NCBI RefSeq assembly: GCF_026213295.1
Contig: NC_079422.1
Span: 62,001 to 126,000, forward strand
Reading direction: 5' to 3'
DNA: 64,000 nt
Source of the DNA: Gadus chalcogrammus
Taxonomy: Eukaryota; Chordata; Actinopteri; Gadiformes; Gadidae
In this document: positions 46,023-58,900 of the stretch, piece by piece
Position numbering within the stretch: the first letter of the stretch is position 1
How the letters are laid out: every line of letters starts with the position of its first letter
Notes under the pieces: model-generated
Databases searched by the model: none
The model's input: only the letters and a program-made list of their open reading frames with translations
What the model was told of the DNA's origin: nothing
Program-made: the position numbers and the translations under genes

Positions 46023-47939
46023 AGATCCCATGCCATTCTATTTATGGATGCTTTAATATAGGTATTAGTGGGCCACAAACACAGTATTCAATGACGTCCC
46101 CGAAATTCAGCCGTGGTGCAGAGTTACAGTCACTCCGAAACAGTCGCACATTGAGCTTCCCCCAAACGCGCTGTTTCGGTGGGCGTGTCAAGGCAGGTCA
46201 AGGAGGGGGGTGGGGGTGTGGCCCTGAGCAGCTTGTAGCCACAGTACCATGCGCTCTGTATACGGTGGGCGTGTCAAGGCAGGTCAAGGAGGGGGGTGGG
46301 GGTGTGGCCCTGAGCAGCTTGTAGCCACTGACAGTACCATGCGCTCTGTTTACGGTGGATGTATCGCAATGGCTCGTAGAAACCCATATTATACATAGAT
46401 ATCTATATCATATAATATATAATATATATTATCACCTGGCCCTGAGCAGCTTGTAGCCACGGTACCATGCGCTCTGTTTACGGTGGATGTATCGCAATGG
46501 CTCTTAGAAACCCATATTATACATATATCTATATCATAATATATAATATATATTATTACGGCCAAAAGCTGTGTGAGCCTCCAGACGATAGGTTATTATG
46601 AATCTCAAACGACCGCGTCTACTTCAGATTGATGTGGAAGTGGAAGAACCAGAGACGTCGGAGAACCCGACGAAGTCCTTTGTGATTCATTATATCGTCT
46701 GGACGCGCACACAGCTTTTGGCCGTGATAATATGTATTATTTGATATAGTTATCTATGTATTATATTATATTATTTAGATATAGAGCTCCAGGACTGTAA
46801 CGCAACTGTTGTACACTTCCTTGTTATTTGGATAACCGTTCTGCTGTTGGTGTGATGGCGCATAACACGTCGGACTCTTGTCTCTGGTATTTCTACAACG
46901 AGACTCGTAGTGGGGGTTATCTCAGCCATGGTTGAGAATGAATTGGGGGAAAGGAACTTTGGCTTTGACTCCCTGAAGTAGGCTACATGAACCACGACAT
47001 GGAGGAGAAAGGGATTGTTGGCCTCGAATGTATCCCGCTTGAGCCCTGCTTCCCGCCGCCTCGGCAGCGGTCAGCGCTAATCAACGCCTCCTGAAGCCGA
47101 GGCGGTGGTCCATCGGCAGCGAGGCTCCGGCGGGAGACGACCGCGGTCAACAATCCCTTTCTCCTCCATGTCGTGGTTCATGACTTCAGGGAGTCAAAGC
47201 CAAAGTTCCTTTCCCCCAATTCATTCATAACCATGGCTGAGATAACCCCCACTACGAGTCTAGTTGGAGAAATACCAGAGACGAGAGTCCGACGTGTGTA
47301 CAACACTTGCGTTACAGTCCTGGAGCTCTATATCTAAATAATATCAAATAATACATATTATCACGGCCAAAAGCTGTGTGCACGTCCAGACGATATAATG
47401 AATCACAAAGGACTTCGTCGGGTTCTCCGACGTCTCTGGTTCTTCCACTTCCACATCAATCTGTTAGACAGAACCGTGCGCTGCCTGCTGCCGGCGCGAG
47501 GCATCACCGCCCGGCTGCCCGCTGCCGGGCGGTGGTGCTTCGCGGCAACCGGCGGCAGGCAGCATGTCGCAGTTCATGTAGTTCGATGTCGTTCTGCCAT
47601 TGCATTCAAAATTCTGTAACTAGCCTGTTACTACGAACTAAGCAACTACGTACACGTATTAGCATTTAGCACTAGCTCAATCACGACTCCTTCAGAATTC
47701 TTGTGGGTGGTTACGAACCAACCAAGTGGGCAGGGCCATGAATAATAATTTGACAACGGTACGTCACAGTGTCACCTTATCCAGATCGGCTCACTTCTTC
47801 TGCCTTTTTCCTTTCATTGCCTATTGCATTCAGCAGACAAACTGCATAGATTTCAAACTTACCACAGCTCACAAACTTATTCAGACCTATGTTATTTAAC
47901 AAACAATAGGAAAAATGTGATTTTAATGGCATGGGCTCT
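46023..47939. mobile_element. TTAA-target DNA element with long inverted interior
   Basis: TTAA flanks both ends (46019-46022 and 47940-47943). The ends are AGATCCCATGCCAT and ATGGCATGGGCTCT, inverted with one mismatch. TTAA targets are used by piggyBac and Kolobok. Inside, arms at about 46625-46990 and 47120-47460 are inverted around 47060. GGTGGGCGTGTCAAGGCAGG units (85 bp) are tandem at 46179-46350. There is no transposase, so it is non-autonomous. Confidence 0.85.
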
Positions 47940-48024
47940 TTAATATCTCAATCTCATCACTCATAAAAATGTGCCAAGAAAGTTTAAATATAATTTTGTT
48001 ATATAAAGTCCGGACCATTACAAT

Positions 48025-48394
48025 TATTGCAGTATTCTTCGAAGAATAGTCCAATCCCTGGTTGCTTTTAACTCACTTTATTTGTTATAAAGTAGGCATG
48101 TTTCGGTATGGTAAACTATGAAGCTTAAGGGAGGGAATTGTATCTAACGCGTGGAGAGGAAAATACCGTGATCTACTTCAAGCTCCCGGGCTTAGGCCCG
48201 GTGGCTCTCCGCCGTCTATCTATTGATCTCTCGCCTCTTCACTTCGAATCCTCCGATAGAGGACGTCAAGTGGGCGTGGCCCGGGTGACGTAATGGCTTC
48301 GGCTTCTTCACCTATCTAAGGGAGCAGCCTTCAATAAGGTCTTGCTCCCCTTGTGGCTATGTGAGGGTAATGCAGCTTCTTAAAATACTTAACA
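48025..48394 (-). repeat. Solo LTR, related to the 8540 element
   Basis: The minus strand reads TGTTAAGTATTTTAAGAAGC through CCACGCCCACTTGACG to an end like GCAATA. Flanks CAAT and CACT match at three of four bases. It shares the order of blocks with the LTRs at 8540 and 17950. No internal region is present, consistent with LTR-LTR recombination. Confidence 0.8.
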
Positions 48395-48587
48395 CACTGA
48401 ATGACAATTTTGCACTTCATGACATTATTTAATGTATATTTACAATTTATTTTCATTAAATCTCTCTGAAATAATAAAGTAGATATTGAAGTTTCACTTT
48501 ATACACAATTTATGTATTTAGTTCTCTTTTATATTAATTTAATGTATCCGGATCCCAAAAAAGGCTTGTCACGTCTTTGACCCAATT

Positions 48588-49380
48588 GTCAGAGGTATTA
48601 TATTGTATATTTCATTCCAATATTTGAAGTATTTAGTTTGAGTTTGCTTTAAATATCAATATTTAGATCATAACTACAGTTTCCGCACGCGCATTGAGTG
48701 CCCTCATCCTCTACGTCTCATTAAATCCATAGCAATAAGTTGGAAACCATCGGTAATGACACTAGTTTCTGAGCACATAATATTTTGACTATAATGTTGT
48801 ATCTTATAGCATTCGACATCTTTGGGAGAATAATATTTATGTATACATGTGAAAATATCTTTAAATACTCTTTGTAGATGTACATGCGTACATCTTTTGG
48901 TCAACGTACGAGACTGTTGTGCCGCAAATCCTATGTGGGATATTGAAAAGTAATTAACGTTATACTATCTTGTAACTCTCTTCATCTTTCTTCCTCTCTT
49001 CCTCTTCCTTTCTCTCTCTCTGTCTGTCTGCCTGCCTGTCTGAAGATAGGCCCTTCCTCATGAATACACCGCCCCCCCCCCCCCCCCACAGAGTGGCTTT
49101 GTCTATCATGCCCCACTCTTGGGTGGTTTTGAGTGCTCGTCGTTAACGATTGTTCTTGGTTCTGGGTGCGAGGTGAAGTCCTCCACTATCAGTCTCTGTG
49201 TAGATCGGGCCACAATAGAATATTAACGAGGGTTCCAATCCTTACTATCTTTCACTTCTCCCATTCTTCTGAACTTTCCTGAGGCCGGCACGCTCTGTGT
49301 TCCTAAGCAGTAGCTCCATAGCGGACGTTCGGAATAAATACCATCTTATCTGCCGATCCGCTAATACCACCCTAGACTAC
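48588..49380. other. Non-coding stretch, CT and poly-C tracts
   Basis: AT-rich sequence, a CT-rich tract at 48985-49045 and poly-C at 49070-49088. No gene was found. Confidence 0.6.
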
Positions 49381-49510
49381 ATGCTTACATTTTACATTCA
49401 AGTCTGTTGGTATTTTGTTATTAAAGACGAAAATTATTAATGCACGAGTCCCCAGTGACCCCCTACGCTCATAAAGTCCCCACCACCCCCCTTCCAGGCC
49501 CAGTCTAACA
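49381..49510 (+). repeat. Fragment of LTR-element interior
   Basis: It closely matches 9218-9340 (ACATTTTACATTCAAGTCTG, then AAAGTCCCCACC). It is therefore a piece of the same retroelement family without LTRs. C-rich and T-rich sequence follows to about 49680. Confidence 0.75.
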
Positions 49511-49926
49511 CCCCCTCCCCTCACTGGCCTTCCATCTCTCTCTCTCTCCAACCCCGTCTCTCTCCTCTTCTCCTCCTCCACTATCTTAATGAAACCCCCC
49601 CACCACCACTCTTCCTCCCGCCTAACCCTCCTAGTAAACCCCCCCCCCCAACCTTCCCATGACACATCTCTCTCTCTGTCGCTATTTTTACACACAGCGC
49701 ACAGACAGAGTGTACTGAGAACACAAATTGCGGTGTTAGCCTTATGCCATAAGGTACCACAAATTTCAGCCGGACAGATAGAACTCAGAGAAGTTTCTGT
49801 TATCGGCTGATACGTACACTGCAAAAAGTCGGCTTTAAAAATAAGAAAAAAATGTAATAAAATTAGGAATATATTACTTAAAATAAGCAAAATTATCTGC
49901 CAACAGAACAGGAAGATTTGACTTAA

Positions 49927-51720
49927 AGGTTGGGTACGGAATTCGCTTTTTTGGCCATTTTTGCAAAATTACTTGAAATCCTTATCATAACCCGCTTACA
50001 GCCACTGAGTTAGAAGTACTGACATGAAAATTAAACAAGTCAATCATCTGTGGAACGGGCAGGGCTCGAAAAACTCCAGCCAATCATTTGGATTGCCACC
50101 TCGTTGCATTGGACAGTAAGTACGTCAATCAACGGTCGTACTGCACTCCCCCTCCCCCGCGCCCCGCGCGCGACCCCTTCGTGCAGTACTCGTGACCCAG
50201 AGCTCGTGACCCAGAGCAAGCTCCTGTTTGTTGTTATCCTGCGGTAGCTACTGGAACTAGTTAATCCACATTTGGACCTAGCAGTAGAAGACAATTTCCA
50301 TGGCAGACAAGACGCCACCATCCCCACCACCACCACCAGCAAAGAGAAGGAAAACTCTTTTTCAGAGAGTAATTGATAATAAAAACGCTGAAAGAGAAAA
50401 ACTGAAATCAAGAATAATCCTAGGCGCTGCTTTCGAACGTTGGCAGCCACTGGAGGACGAGAAGGGTCTAAAAACCGATGCTTGTGTGGCGGTTGACCTA
50501 GTTTCAAAGTTTATACCGTTTATACTCGGTAATACCGGTGTTGAGACGAGTGTATTACTCGTTGTGAAAATGTCCACACCGCAGCAACCCTAGTGAAAAC
50601 CAGGACTTCCAATACAATTATATGAAACAAACATACATTTTCTAAAAATAGTAATGATTTATGTGACCGTTTAATGTTTATAACATCTGGTGCAACCATA
50701 GCCACGAGAACGTATTCTCAGGAAAAAAAAAACTCAGCCTGCACTAGACTCGCAACTCGTTACATTGATAAAAAAGATATAGCAGCGCAGCTCAATTACA
50801 CCAGTGCATGCGCGCACAGTTGAAAATCGATCGTTGTGTTCACTTCCTTCACACCATGGTTCACATCCAGCTGCTCACAGAACAAGTTTAGCGCACCACC
50901 GCTACCCTCACACTTTTTCATATAACCTTTTTTCAGCACTAGGTCATATGAGCATTAAATAAATGCTGCGTCTCAAAATGCCTTGGACAGCAGCGAGGAT
51001 GACTCGCTTTGCCACGGGCCAAAACAGTTCGGAGCGACCACAGCCAGAGCGAACACAGCGGGGCAGAGGAGTGTCAGGAAGTCTTTGGTGTACACATCAG
51101 TACGGCCTATTTTCACTACTGTTTAGTGGCAATGCAGTGTTTTATTCTATGCCTTTTTATTTTCGTATATTATTTCAATGAATACAATTTATTTATTCAT
51201 AAAAACAAGATCTGGTCTTCAAATCTTTTTTCCAAATATAGGTCGTCTTACAATGGGGTTTGTGTTTATATTCGGACCAATACGGTACAGCGGGCGCTCA
51301 CATGACGTTAAGCATTTCCTGGTGCATAATGTGACGCTTCAGAACCTAAAATTCCGTTTCTCCCCGTTGACACGACAACACATAACCGGCGTTTTCAGAA
51401 ATCTCCACTTTGGCCGGAGTTTTTTAGAAATGATCGTTTTCTGTGATAAGACAGGGCCTCGGACAGGGGGTGTTGCAGCACCCCCACTTCCCGTGGTACT
51501 GGGTGCAACTTACAGCTGAATGTAGTGCCATGTTGTTAAACGAAAACCTACTCTAGCCTGGCTCGCTCTCGCGCATCTCTGTTCGCGCTCGTGCATGATT
51601 GCGCGTCCAGGTACTTGGAATGGGTGGAGTCAGAGTCAGCGTTGAAGGAGAGGGGGTAGGACCATTTGAGTTGTGTATTTTCAAAATCTGCTGGCGTTTC
51701 GCAAATCGCGTACCCAACCT
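49927..51720 (+). mobile_element. TTAA-target DNA element
   Basis: TTAA flanks both ends (49923-49926 and 51721-51724), with termini AGGTTGGGTACG and CGTACCCAACCT. This fits Kolobok or piggyBac targeting, with Kolobok preferred from the AGG ends. One exon-like ORF is at 50300-50593 and no catalytic domain was seen. It interrupts a repeat that continues at about 49830-49922 and 51725-52200. Confidence 0.82.
50300..50593 (+). pseudogene. Exon-like ORF in the TTAA element
   Basis: It starts MADKTPPSPPPPPAKRRKT. A basic helix follows (RVIDNKNAEREKLKSR), then ILGAAFERW and GLKTDACVAV. After about residue 65 the sequence loses any resemblance to a conserved domain and runs to a chance stop, so a splice donor near 50500 is likely. 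It looks like the DNA-binding first exon of a transposase or of a captured gene; the function is unknown. Confidence 0.45.
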
Positions 51721-51724
51721 TTAA

Positions 51725-52300
51725 CAAGATTTTTAAAAACAAGTGAATATATCTAGCCTTAAAAACCCAATACAAAGATTTGTATTGGTTCAAGGAAAAT
51801 ATTTAAGAATTATTTTCTCAATATGTAGGACAATGTGCTTAAAATCAGCATATGCTAGTGCCATCATCTTCAAATAAGGTTTCATGCAAGTAAATATATC
51901 TTAAAGTCACTACAGCCAAACTTCAAACAAGTACATTTGTCTAGATAAGCAAACCAAATTTAAGAATAGTTTTCTTGATATATAGGAAAATATACCTTTT
52001 ATTCAACATATGCTAGTATTATCAGCTCCAAACAAGGACTTATGTTAGGCAACATACACTGCAATCAAGTATATTCGCCTAGATAATGAGAACAATTTAA
52101 GAATTATTTATTCTAGTATGTAGAACAAAATCACTTAAATTTAGTATCCAATGCTACTGTAAAATTCTTTAAATAAGAGTAAATTCCCTAACACTTAAGG
52201 GAGAAAAAACATTTATCAGGCTAGTTAAACAAATACATGAATCAAATTTTTATTGCCTTTCAAGTGCAACTTTCCTTTACAGTAGAAACAGTAAAAGCCT
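51725..52300. repeat. AT-rich repeat, target of the TTAA element
   Basis: It contains loosely repeated phrases (AAGTATATT, CTAGATAA, AATTTAAGAAT) at about 100-130-bp intervals. The left part is at 49830-49922. No gene was found. Confidence 0.5.
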
Positions 52301-52317
52301 GAACTTACTATTACAGG

Positions 52318-52631
52318 AAAAATCAGACGATTTTTCATATAGTTCTCCGTTTTGAGGTCAAGGAGTACTGTCGGTACGAAAGCCCCCCAAAAACAATCGG
52401 TTTTACCTAGCCAGAGTTGCATCAGCCAGCAGCTAACACAGACAGGCAGCTACAGCTCTTCACTCTGGGGGCATGGCAGCCTCCATGTACATGCCCCCAG
52501 AGTTTAGCACTGTAGCTGCCTGTCTGCGTTAGCTGCTGGCTGAGCTAGGTAAAACCAAACAGTTTTTTTCCGTACTGACAGTACTCTTTGACTTGAAATG
52601 GAGATATGTAAAAACTCATCGGATTTTTCCA
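52318..52631. repeat. Foldback element
   Basis: Arms meet near 52474-52486. The core CTCTGGGGGCATG pairs with CATGCCCCCAGAG, and outer AATCAGACGATTTTT pairs with an AAAACTCATCGGATTTTT-type block. It lies about 340 bp downstream of the SAM-like gene. Confidence 0.82.
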
Positions 52632-52680
52632 AATAAACACTCCAGCTCGGCGCATGATCTTCAATGAAGATTTTTTAAAG

Positions 52681-52908
52681 AGCAAACTAAAAAGTGAAAA
52701 ACATGCATCTATCTACATGAGGAAGTCATGTCCTGGCTGTGGATAGTATCCAAGAGAACTTGCGCAGACAGAAGTGTGCACACTTAGGATATCTAAGGTG
52801 AAAGATAATGCATGCCATTTTACATTGTGCTAACATCAATATCCTCTTTTGGGAAGGTCATGCAGCTGAACTTAACAGCAAACTAAAAAGTAAAAAACAC
52901 GTAAGGCA
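52681..52908 (-). pseudogene. Decayed tandem copy of the last exon of the SAM-like gene
   Basis: 52711-52860 matches 53003-53175 inside the last exon (GAGGAAGTCATGTCCTGG and TCGATATCCTCTTTTGGGA-like phrases), with several deletions. GCAAACTAAAAAGT flanks it at 52681 and 52879, so a unit of about 198 bp was involved. It has no open frame and lies just beyond the stop of the intact gene. Confidence 0.8.
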
Positions 52909-52965
52909 AAAAAAAAAAAAGCCTCAAAACAAACCAAAACAAGATTATCCACTCTCATTTCCACT

Positions 52966-55900
52966 TTAAGCTAAGAATTTCTTCCACTCGCCTATAGCCT
53001 TCCTATATGAGGAAGTCATGTCCTGGTCGTGGATGGCATCCAGGAGAACCTCGGTCTGCAGCACAGACATGAGTGTGGCAACGCACTTGGGATATGTAAG
53101 GTGAAAGATGTAATAGCATGCCATGAGATACATTACGCTAGCATCGATATCCTCTTTTGGGAAAGTCAACACAGGCGTGGTTCCAATAGATAGTATGCAG
53201 TTAGTTTCACTGACAACAACGACCGGGCTGGAGAGTGGTCTTGCTCGTAGAAAGGTGTTGGGGTCTTCTGTAGGCTGACAAACACAAAAAGAAAAATAAA
53301 TACCACAATGCACTTTTTGTATTGTATGGTAAAGTAAATGTGAAAATTCTTATGCATATACATTTTCTTACCTTAAGGATGTGAAGCAAAGCCTCACTTG
53401 CATGTCCCAACTTCTTGGGTGGAGCCACAGGTGATTGAAATAAGTATGGCAATGCCTTCATCAGGGCGATTGACTGCTGTGCTGTTAAAAAACAAGACAA
53501 AAAAGTAATTTTTAAAAAAGTAGTTTTTCTGCAGCCAGTTATTAAACAAACATTAATACTTCTGTGGGATTCTCAATTGTTATGTTCTGTAATAACCTTT
53601 GTCCAACAGTGGAGGCCTCATGACCTTCTTGAAAACGCCATAAAACTGTGCCCTCTCAAAAAAGGTTGCCCGCCGGGTATTTAGTTCAGGTAGGAAGTGG
53701 GGGTTCCCTTGATCGAGGATCCGCCAGAGTTCATCCATTAGCTAACACACAGGGAGACAAAAGATAGAGAAGAGATGTAAAAAGCTGGTGTGTGGTGAGT
53801 GTTTTGGAACATAATGGTTGCCGCATCACCCAGGTGGGTGCTACACATTGGTGGTGGTTAGCGAGTGTTGTAATTCCTAGGCTTAGGAAGCAGAGGGCTG
53901 CATAAAATGAATACATATGCTTACATGGTCCAATTCTCCAAAGCAGGGATACGCCTCAAGGGTCTTGACAGGCCTGTCCTGCTCCTTAGTCACATCGGAG
54001 TCAATGAAGGCGCGTCTTGACTGGAATTCAAGGTCCAGGAGCTGGGCAACATCCTTCTTGTTTGGCCTGGCCTTGGTTTTATACATGTCCTGCAGAGTTT
54101 TATAATGTCTTGCCTGATACTGCAGGCTGTCCGAAGTGTCTGATGCTAGAAAAACAAACTTCATCAATTAACATTTAAACATAGCCATGCCAAACATTAA
54201 AGCTGCCGTCGGCAGGCCTTCAAAATTTCACGCACGGAGAACTTTCGTGCGCATGAATGGGGGGCGGGCTCGATAGCAGCGTGTGCACAAGCTGTGATTG
54301 ACAGGTAGCAATTCCTCTCCCCTGGTTGGTTAAACAAAACCAGGAGCTCGATTTTTGCAAGCACGATTACAGGCTGATTACAGGCTTTAGAGGGAGCTAG
54401 AGCATTCAGGATTTTTTCTAAATAGCCTATTTAATATTCTACTTCCAGAATCCCATGACAGTTCAAGCTAATGCTGCCGACGGCAGCTTTAAGACCATAA
54501 TTTCCATTTCAGACTAACTGGGCCATTAACACGCAAATACACACGTCACCATTTTATAAAATTTGATTATTCGCCATCTCCCCTAGAGTTAGATAAGTGA
54601 ACAAAAACATTTTTGTCTCCGTGCATGCATTGTTGTAGTGCGGCAGCGCCCCCGCTAGGTTAGCTTATGCAAATTTAGACGAGGCGAAGTCAATACGTGC
54701 CTAGGAGATCACCTCGTCTTAATCTACATTGCCATTTGTACTGGTTGTGAAGACAGAGGCTCACTTTTACTCATGACATACTATCTGGCTACAAAGGATT
54801 CCATTCACTATGCTAAGCTAAGCTAACCTAGCAGGTGCGCTGCCAGACTATGACATTGCATGCACTGAGACAAATGCGTTTGCCCACTTATTTACCTCTA
54901 GGGGAGACAATTTTATAAAACGGTGGCGTGTTCCTTTAAAAAAGGACACTAATAGATGAATAATCCAGAACAAAAAAGGTTTGAAATTGCATGATAACAT
55001 TGCTGAATTTATTTAGACATGGAATTGAAAATGTTCAAAGTAATAATAGAAGCTCCATTAATACTGAAAAAACTATCCACCATTTCAATTTGTGCACTTA
55101 CCATACGATTGTTCAATCTCTGGAGTGCTACAGCGTGGTGGTGATCTCTCCAAGATCACAGTAGAGGTGGTGGAGTCATCAGTCTCATCAGTGGACGTCT
55201 CCTGTCTGGACTGAAAGCTAAGTCTCCGTGCCTTCTTTCGCGAAGGAGTTGCTCCCTGCTGCTTTTTAGGAGTTGAAACATTTTGGACTCTTTTTAGAAG
55301 CTGTTTCTTCAGATATTCCTGACAAGACAGACACAGAACAGGTTGTGTAATAAATAACATTAAATAAAATCGTATACAGTAATGAAGGCGTACAAGCAGA
55401 CACGACTGATGAATAGTGTCTTACCCACTCAGCCCCACTCTTGGCAGATTGGTCCCGAAGCATTGGATAGTAGTCCAGTAGGCGCTTTGCCATAAATGTG
55501 AGCTCCCGGTTGCATGGATATTTAAAATCATCCTCTGTTGCTCTTTTGATTGCAATGATGCTCGTGATGGTATTTCTTATTAATCTGCAACGAAGATCTT
55601 TGGATAGGCTAAAGTCTCCCTCTTTTCCAGCACGCTGTTGGTCAAAGAAGGCACTCCTTGCGAGCTCTAATTCTGTGTCTGTGTATATGACATACGTTGG
55701 GCTGACAAGTTGTACCGTTCTGCCATGTTGGGGTCTTGGGCTTGGAGAGGGGAGGGAGGATGGAGAAGAAATGGGGGATGGAGAGGGGAGAGGGTTGGAG
55801 GAAGACAAAGAGGAAGGAAATGGATTTTGGGGAAGAGGTGGGTGGGTGGGGCTGAATTCACTGCTTCCTGGTCTATGCAGCTCTGATTCTTGACCCTGTA

Positions 55901-58900
55901 TAAAAGATACACGTATTTATTGGTAATTATAAAAACAAGGAGCTGACTGACAGCCTGACAGCCACCAAACAAGAAATCTGCTGAAATCTATCATTACCTC
56001 ATTTTCATCATGACTGAGTTTCCAAATGGTTCTCCTTCTCAGGAAGTGTTCTGGACCAGGAAAAAGGTCACGCAGGTCCTCCTTTGTGAGGCTTGGCAGC
56101 ATATCTTTGCTTATATTAGCAGCTGAAAAACAAATATTGCCGCACATTAAATATTTGTTAATGAATTTGCTAATACGTTGTCCATTGAGAAAATATGTCA
56201 TATGAATATTGTTAAACTGTTTTTAAAACGCCTTGCGTGTTGCGTGAAAAGTAGGCAAACTGTCCCATTTCTAGCATGCACATGTTTTTGTTGCGTGTAT
56301 CACGCAGGCAGCGTGCAAACACTCAAACCTGCTAACATGGGAGCCGGTGTCGTGCCAAAAAGTGATCGTCTGCCAGAATCAGATTTGTGGCCGCGGGAGC
56401 GCGCACAGCGGCCCGTTGAGCGGTAGCGCTATAAAACGTCTAATTTTCTTTTGATTAAACGGTCATAATATGCATATACAAACAATTATCACACATTATC
56501 ACAACTGTGGCCAAAATAAGTGTAGTTTGTAGCGAAATAAGCAGAGGTGGAAAGTAACGAATTACATTACTCGCGTTACTGTAATTGAGTAGCTTTTTTG
56601 TGTACTTGTACTTTTTTAACTACTTTTTAAAATGTGTAATTTTACTTTTACTTAAGTACATTTTCTTTGGAGTAATGTACTTCGGTACATTTTACAGCAC
56701 AAGCGTTACTGAGTAAAAAAAACGTGTTCTGGTAATGAATTATGGGATGTAAAAAACTGAACGTTGTGCCCCTGCGCGCCGGCAGCTCTAGAATTCTAGC
56801 CTAGAACCTAGTTATTTTATAAAGAGTGTTGGCGCGTACGATCTGTCTCTCACTCAAATGATGATGGCTGACATGGAGGCAGACGATGGAGATTCACCTG
56901 CTACTTCAGAGGAGACCAACACGAGGCTTTTGCACATCACAGTAGAGGCAGAAAACACTGATTGTAAAAAAGTAACTTTTTACTTTTACTTAAAGTACAT
57001 TTTAAATTATTTACTTTTTACTTTTACTTGAGTAGATTTTTTGACCGGTAAATTTACTCGTACTTGAGTACAATTTCAACAGAGTAACAGTACTTGTACT
57101 TGAGTAAAATATTTTAGTACTCTTTCCACCTCTGGAAATAAGGCATGGCAATTACGTGATAGACATGTCTCTACAGTATGTTTGATTTTATGTTTTCAAT
57201 AAAGAAATTATCACTTTTGCAATGATCCTCGTGACTATGCATAGTTTTTTATCTGATCTGGGCCCTACGTAGTATTTGCTTCCCATGTTTGGATGTGTTT
57301 TGTATATCTAATATTATTGTTTATGCCTACTATTAAAATAACAAACAGTTTTCACCTGCCAAAAATTGATTGGAGGCCAAATGCATTTACTGAATGGTTA
57401 TTTCTGCCTAAATATGACTTGATCTCATTCATAAGCTTCATAATATAAACATTAGAGCTCACAGGACAGTTTGGAACTCTTTTAAAGGACCATTACAACA
57501 CAAAATGTGCATTTTCACCTGCCAAAAACTTATTGTAGGCCACATACAGTTACTGAATGGTTATTTCTGCCTAAATATGTCTTGATCTCATTCATAAGCT
57601 TCATAATATAAACTCTTTATATTATGAAGCTCAATGTAACTGTATGTGGCCTACAATAAATTTTTGGCAGGTGAAAATGCACATTTTGTGTTGTAATGGT
57701 CCTTTAAAAGAGTTCCAAACTGTCCCGTGAGCTCTAGAGTTTATATTATGAAGCTCAAGAATGAGATCAAGTCATATTTAGGCAGAAATAACCATTCAGT
57801 AAATGCATTTGGCCTCCAATCAATTTTTGGCAGGTGAAAACTGTTTGTTATTTTAATAGTAGGCATAAACAATAATATTAGATATACAAAACACATCCAA
57901 ACATGGGAAGCAAATACTACGTAGGGCCCAGATCAGATAAAAAACTATGCATAGTCACGAGGATCATTGCAAAAGTGATAATTTCTTTATTGAAAACACA
58001 CCCATAAATCAAACATAATAATAATAATAATAATACATTTAATTTAGAGGCGCCTTTCAAAACACCCAAGGTCACCTTACAGAGCATATAGTCATAATAC
58101 ATTTTTTAAAAAACAAGACATTGTGGAAAAAATAAATAAATAAATAAATAAATAAACATAAGCAATAAGAAATAAATAAAACAAAAACAAGACAAAACAA
58201 AACAAAAAAACAAACAAAACAGTGATCAGTTAGACGTTGTGTGCGAGTTTGAACAGGTGAGTTTTGAGTTGTGACTTGAAGGTTGTAATGGTGTCTGACT
58301 GTTTTATGTGTGGGGGGAGGGAGTTCCAGAGCCTGGGTGCTGAACAGCTGAATGACCGGGCACCCATTGAAGTGAGTCGTGATGTGGGGATACATAGTAG
58401 TCCAGCAGAGGTTGAGCGGAGGGAGCGGGAGGGAGTGTATTCTTGGAGGAGGTCGCAGAGATAACTGGGGGCTAGGTTGTGGAGAGCTTTGTAGGTGAGG
58501 AGTAGGGTTTTGTATTGGATGCGGTAGTGTACTGGGAGCCAGTGAAGTTGAATGAGGACAGGGGTGATGTGGTCAGATGATTTGGTGCGGGTGATGATCC
58601 GGGCGGCTGAGTTCTGAATGATCTGCAGTCTGTTGATGAGTTTGGTGGGGAGTCCGGTGAGGAGGGCGTTGCAGTAGTCTATGCGTGATGTGACAAATGA
58701 GTGAACTAGGATTTCAGTGCTGGATTGGGTCAGTGATGGGCGGAGTCTGGCGATGTTGCGGAGGTGGAAGAATGCAGTCCGGGTGATGTTGTGAATATGG
58801 GGTGCGAATGAGAGGGTGTTGTCCAGGATGACGCCGAGGCTCTTGACTTTGGAGGAGAAGGGTACTGGGAATCCATCGATAATTATGAGTGGAGCTGGGG

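Larger units (their letters stand above)
40150..48587 (-). mobile_element. Candidate DNA transposon of unassigned family
   Basis: AATTGGGTCAAAGAC at 40150-40164 is matched exactly in reverse at 48573-48587, and AAGCCT follows on both inner sides. The word ATTACACTGAATGAC or its reverse lies at 40332, 40659, 40680 (one change), 45564, 45583, 45739 and 45926, with a split copy at 48017/48395. It is thus clustered in both sub-terminal parts and absent from the coding part. Between them is a broken minus-strand gene with a DDE-like region (41342-44850). Younger insertions are a hAT (42108-43429), a TTAA element (46023-47939) and a solo LTR (48025-48394); without them the element is about 4.8 kb. 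No clear target duplication was found, so the ends remain an inference. Confidence 0.5.
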
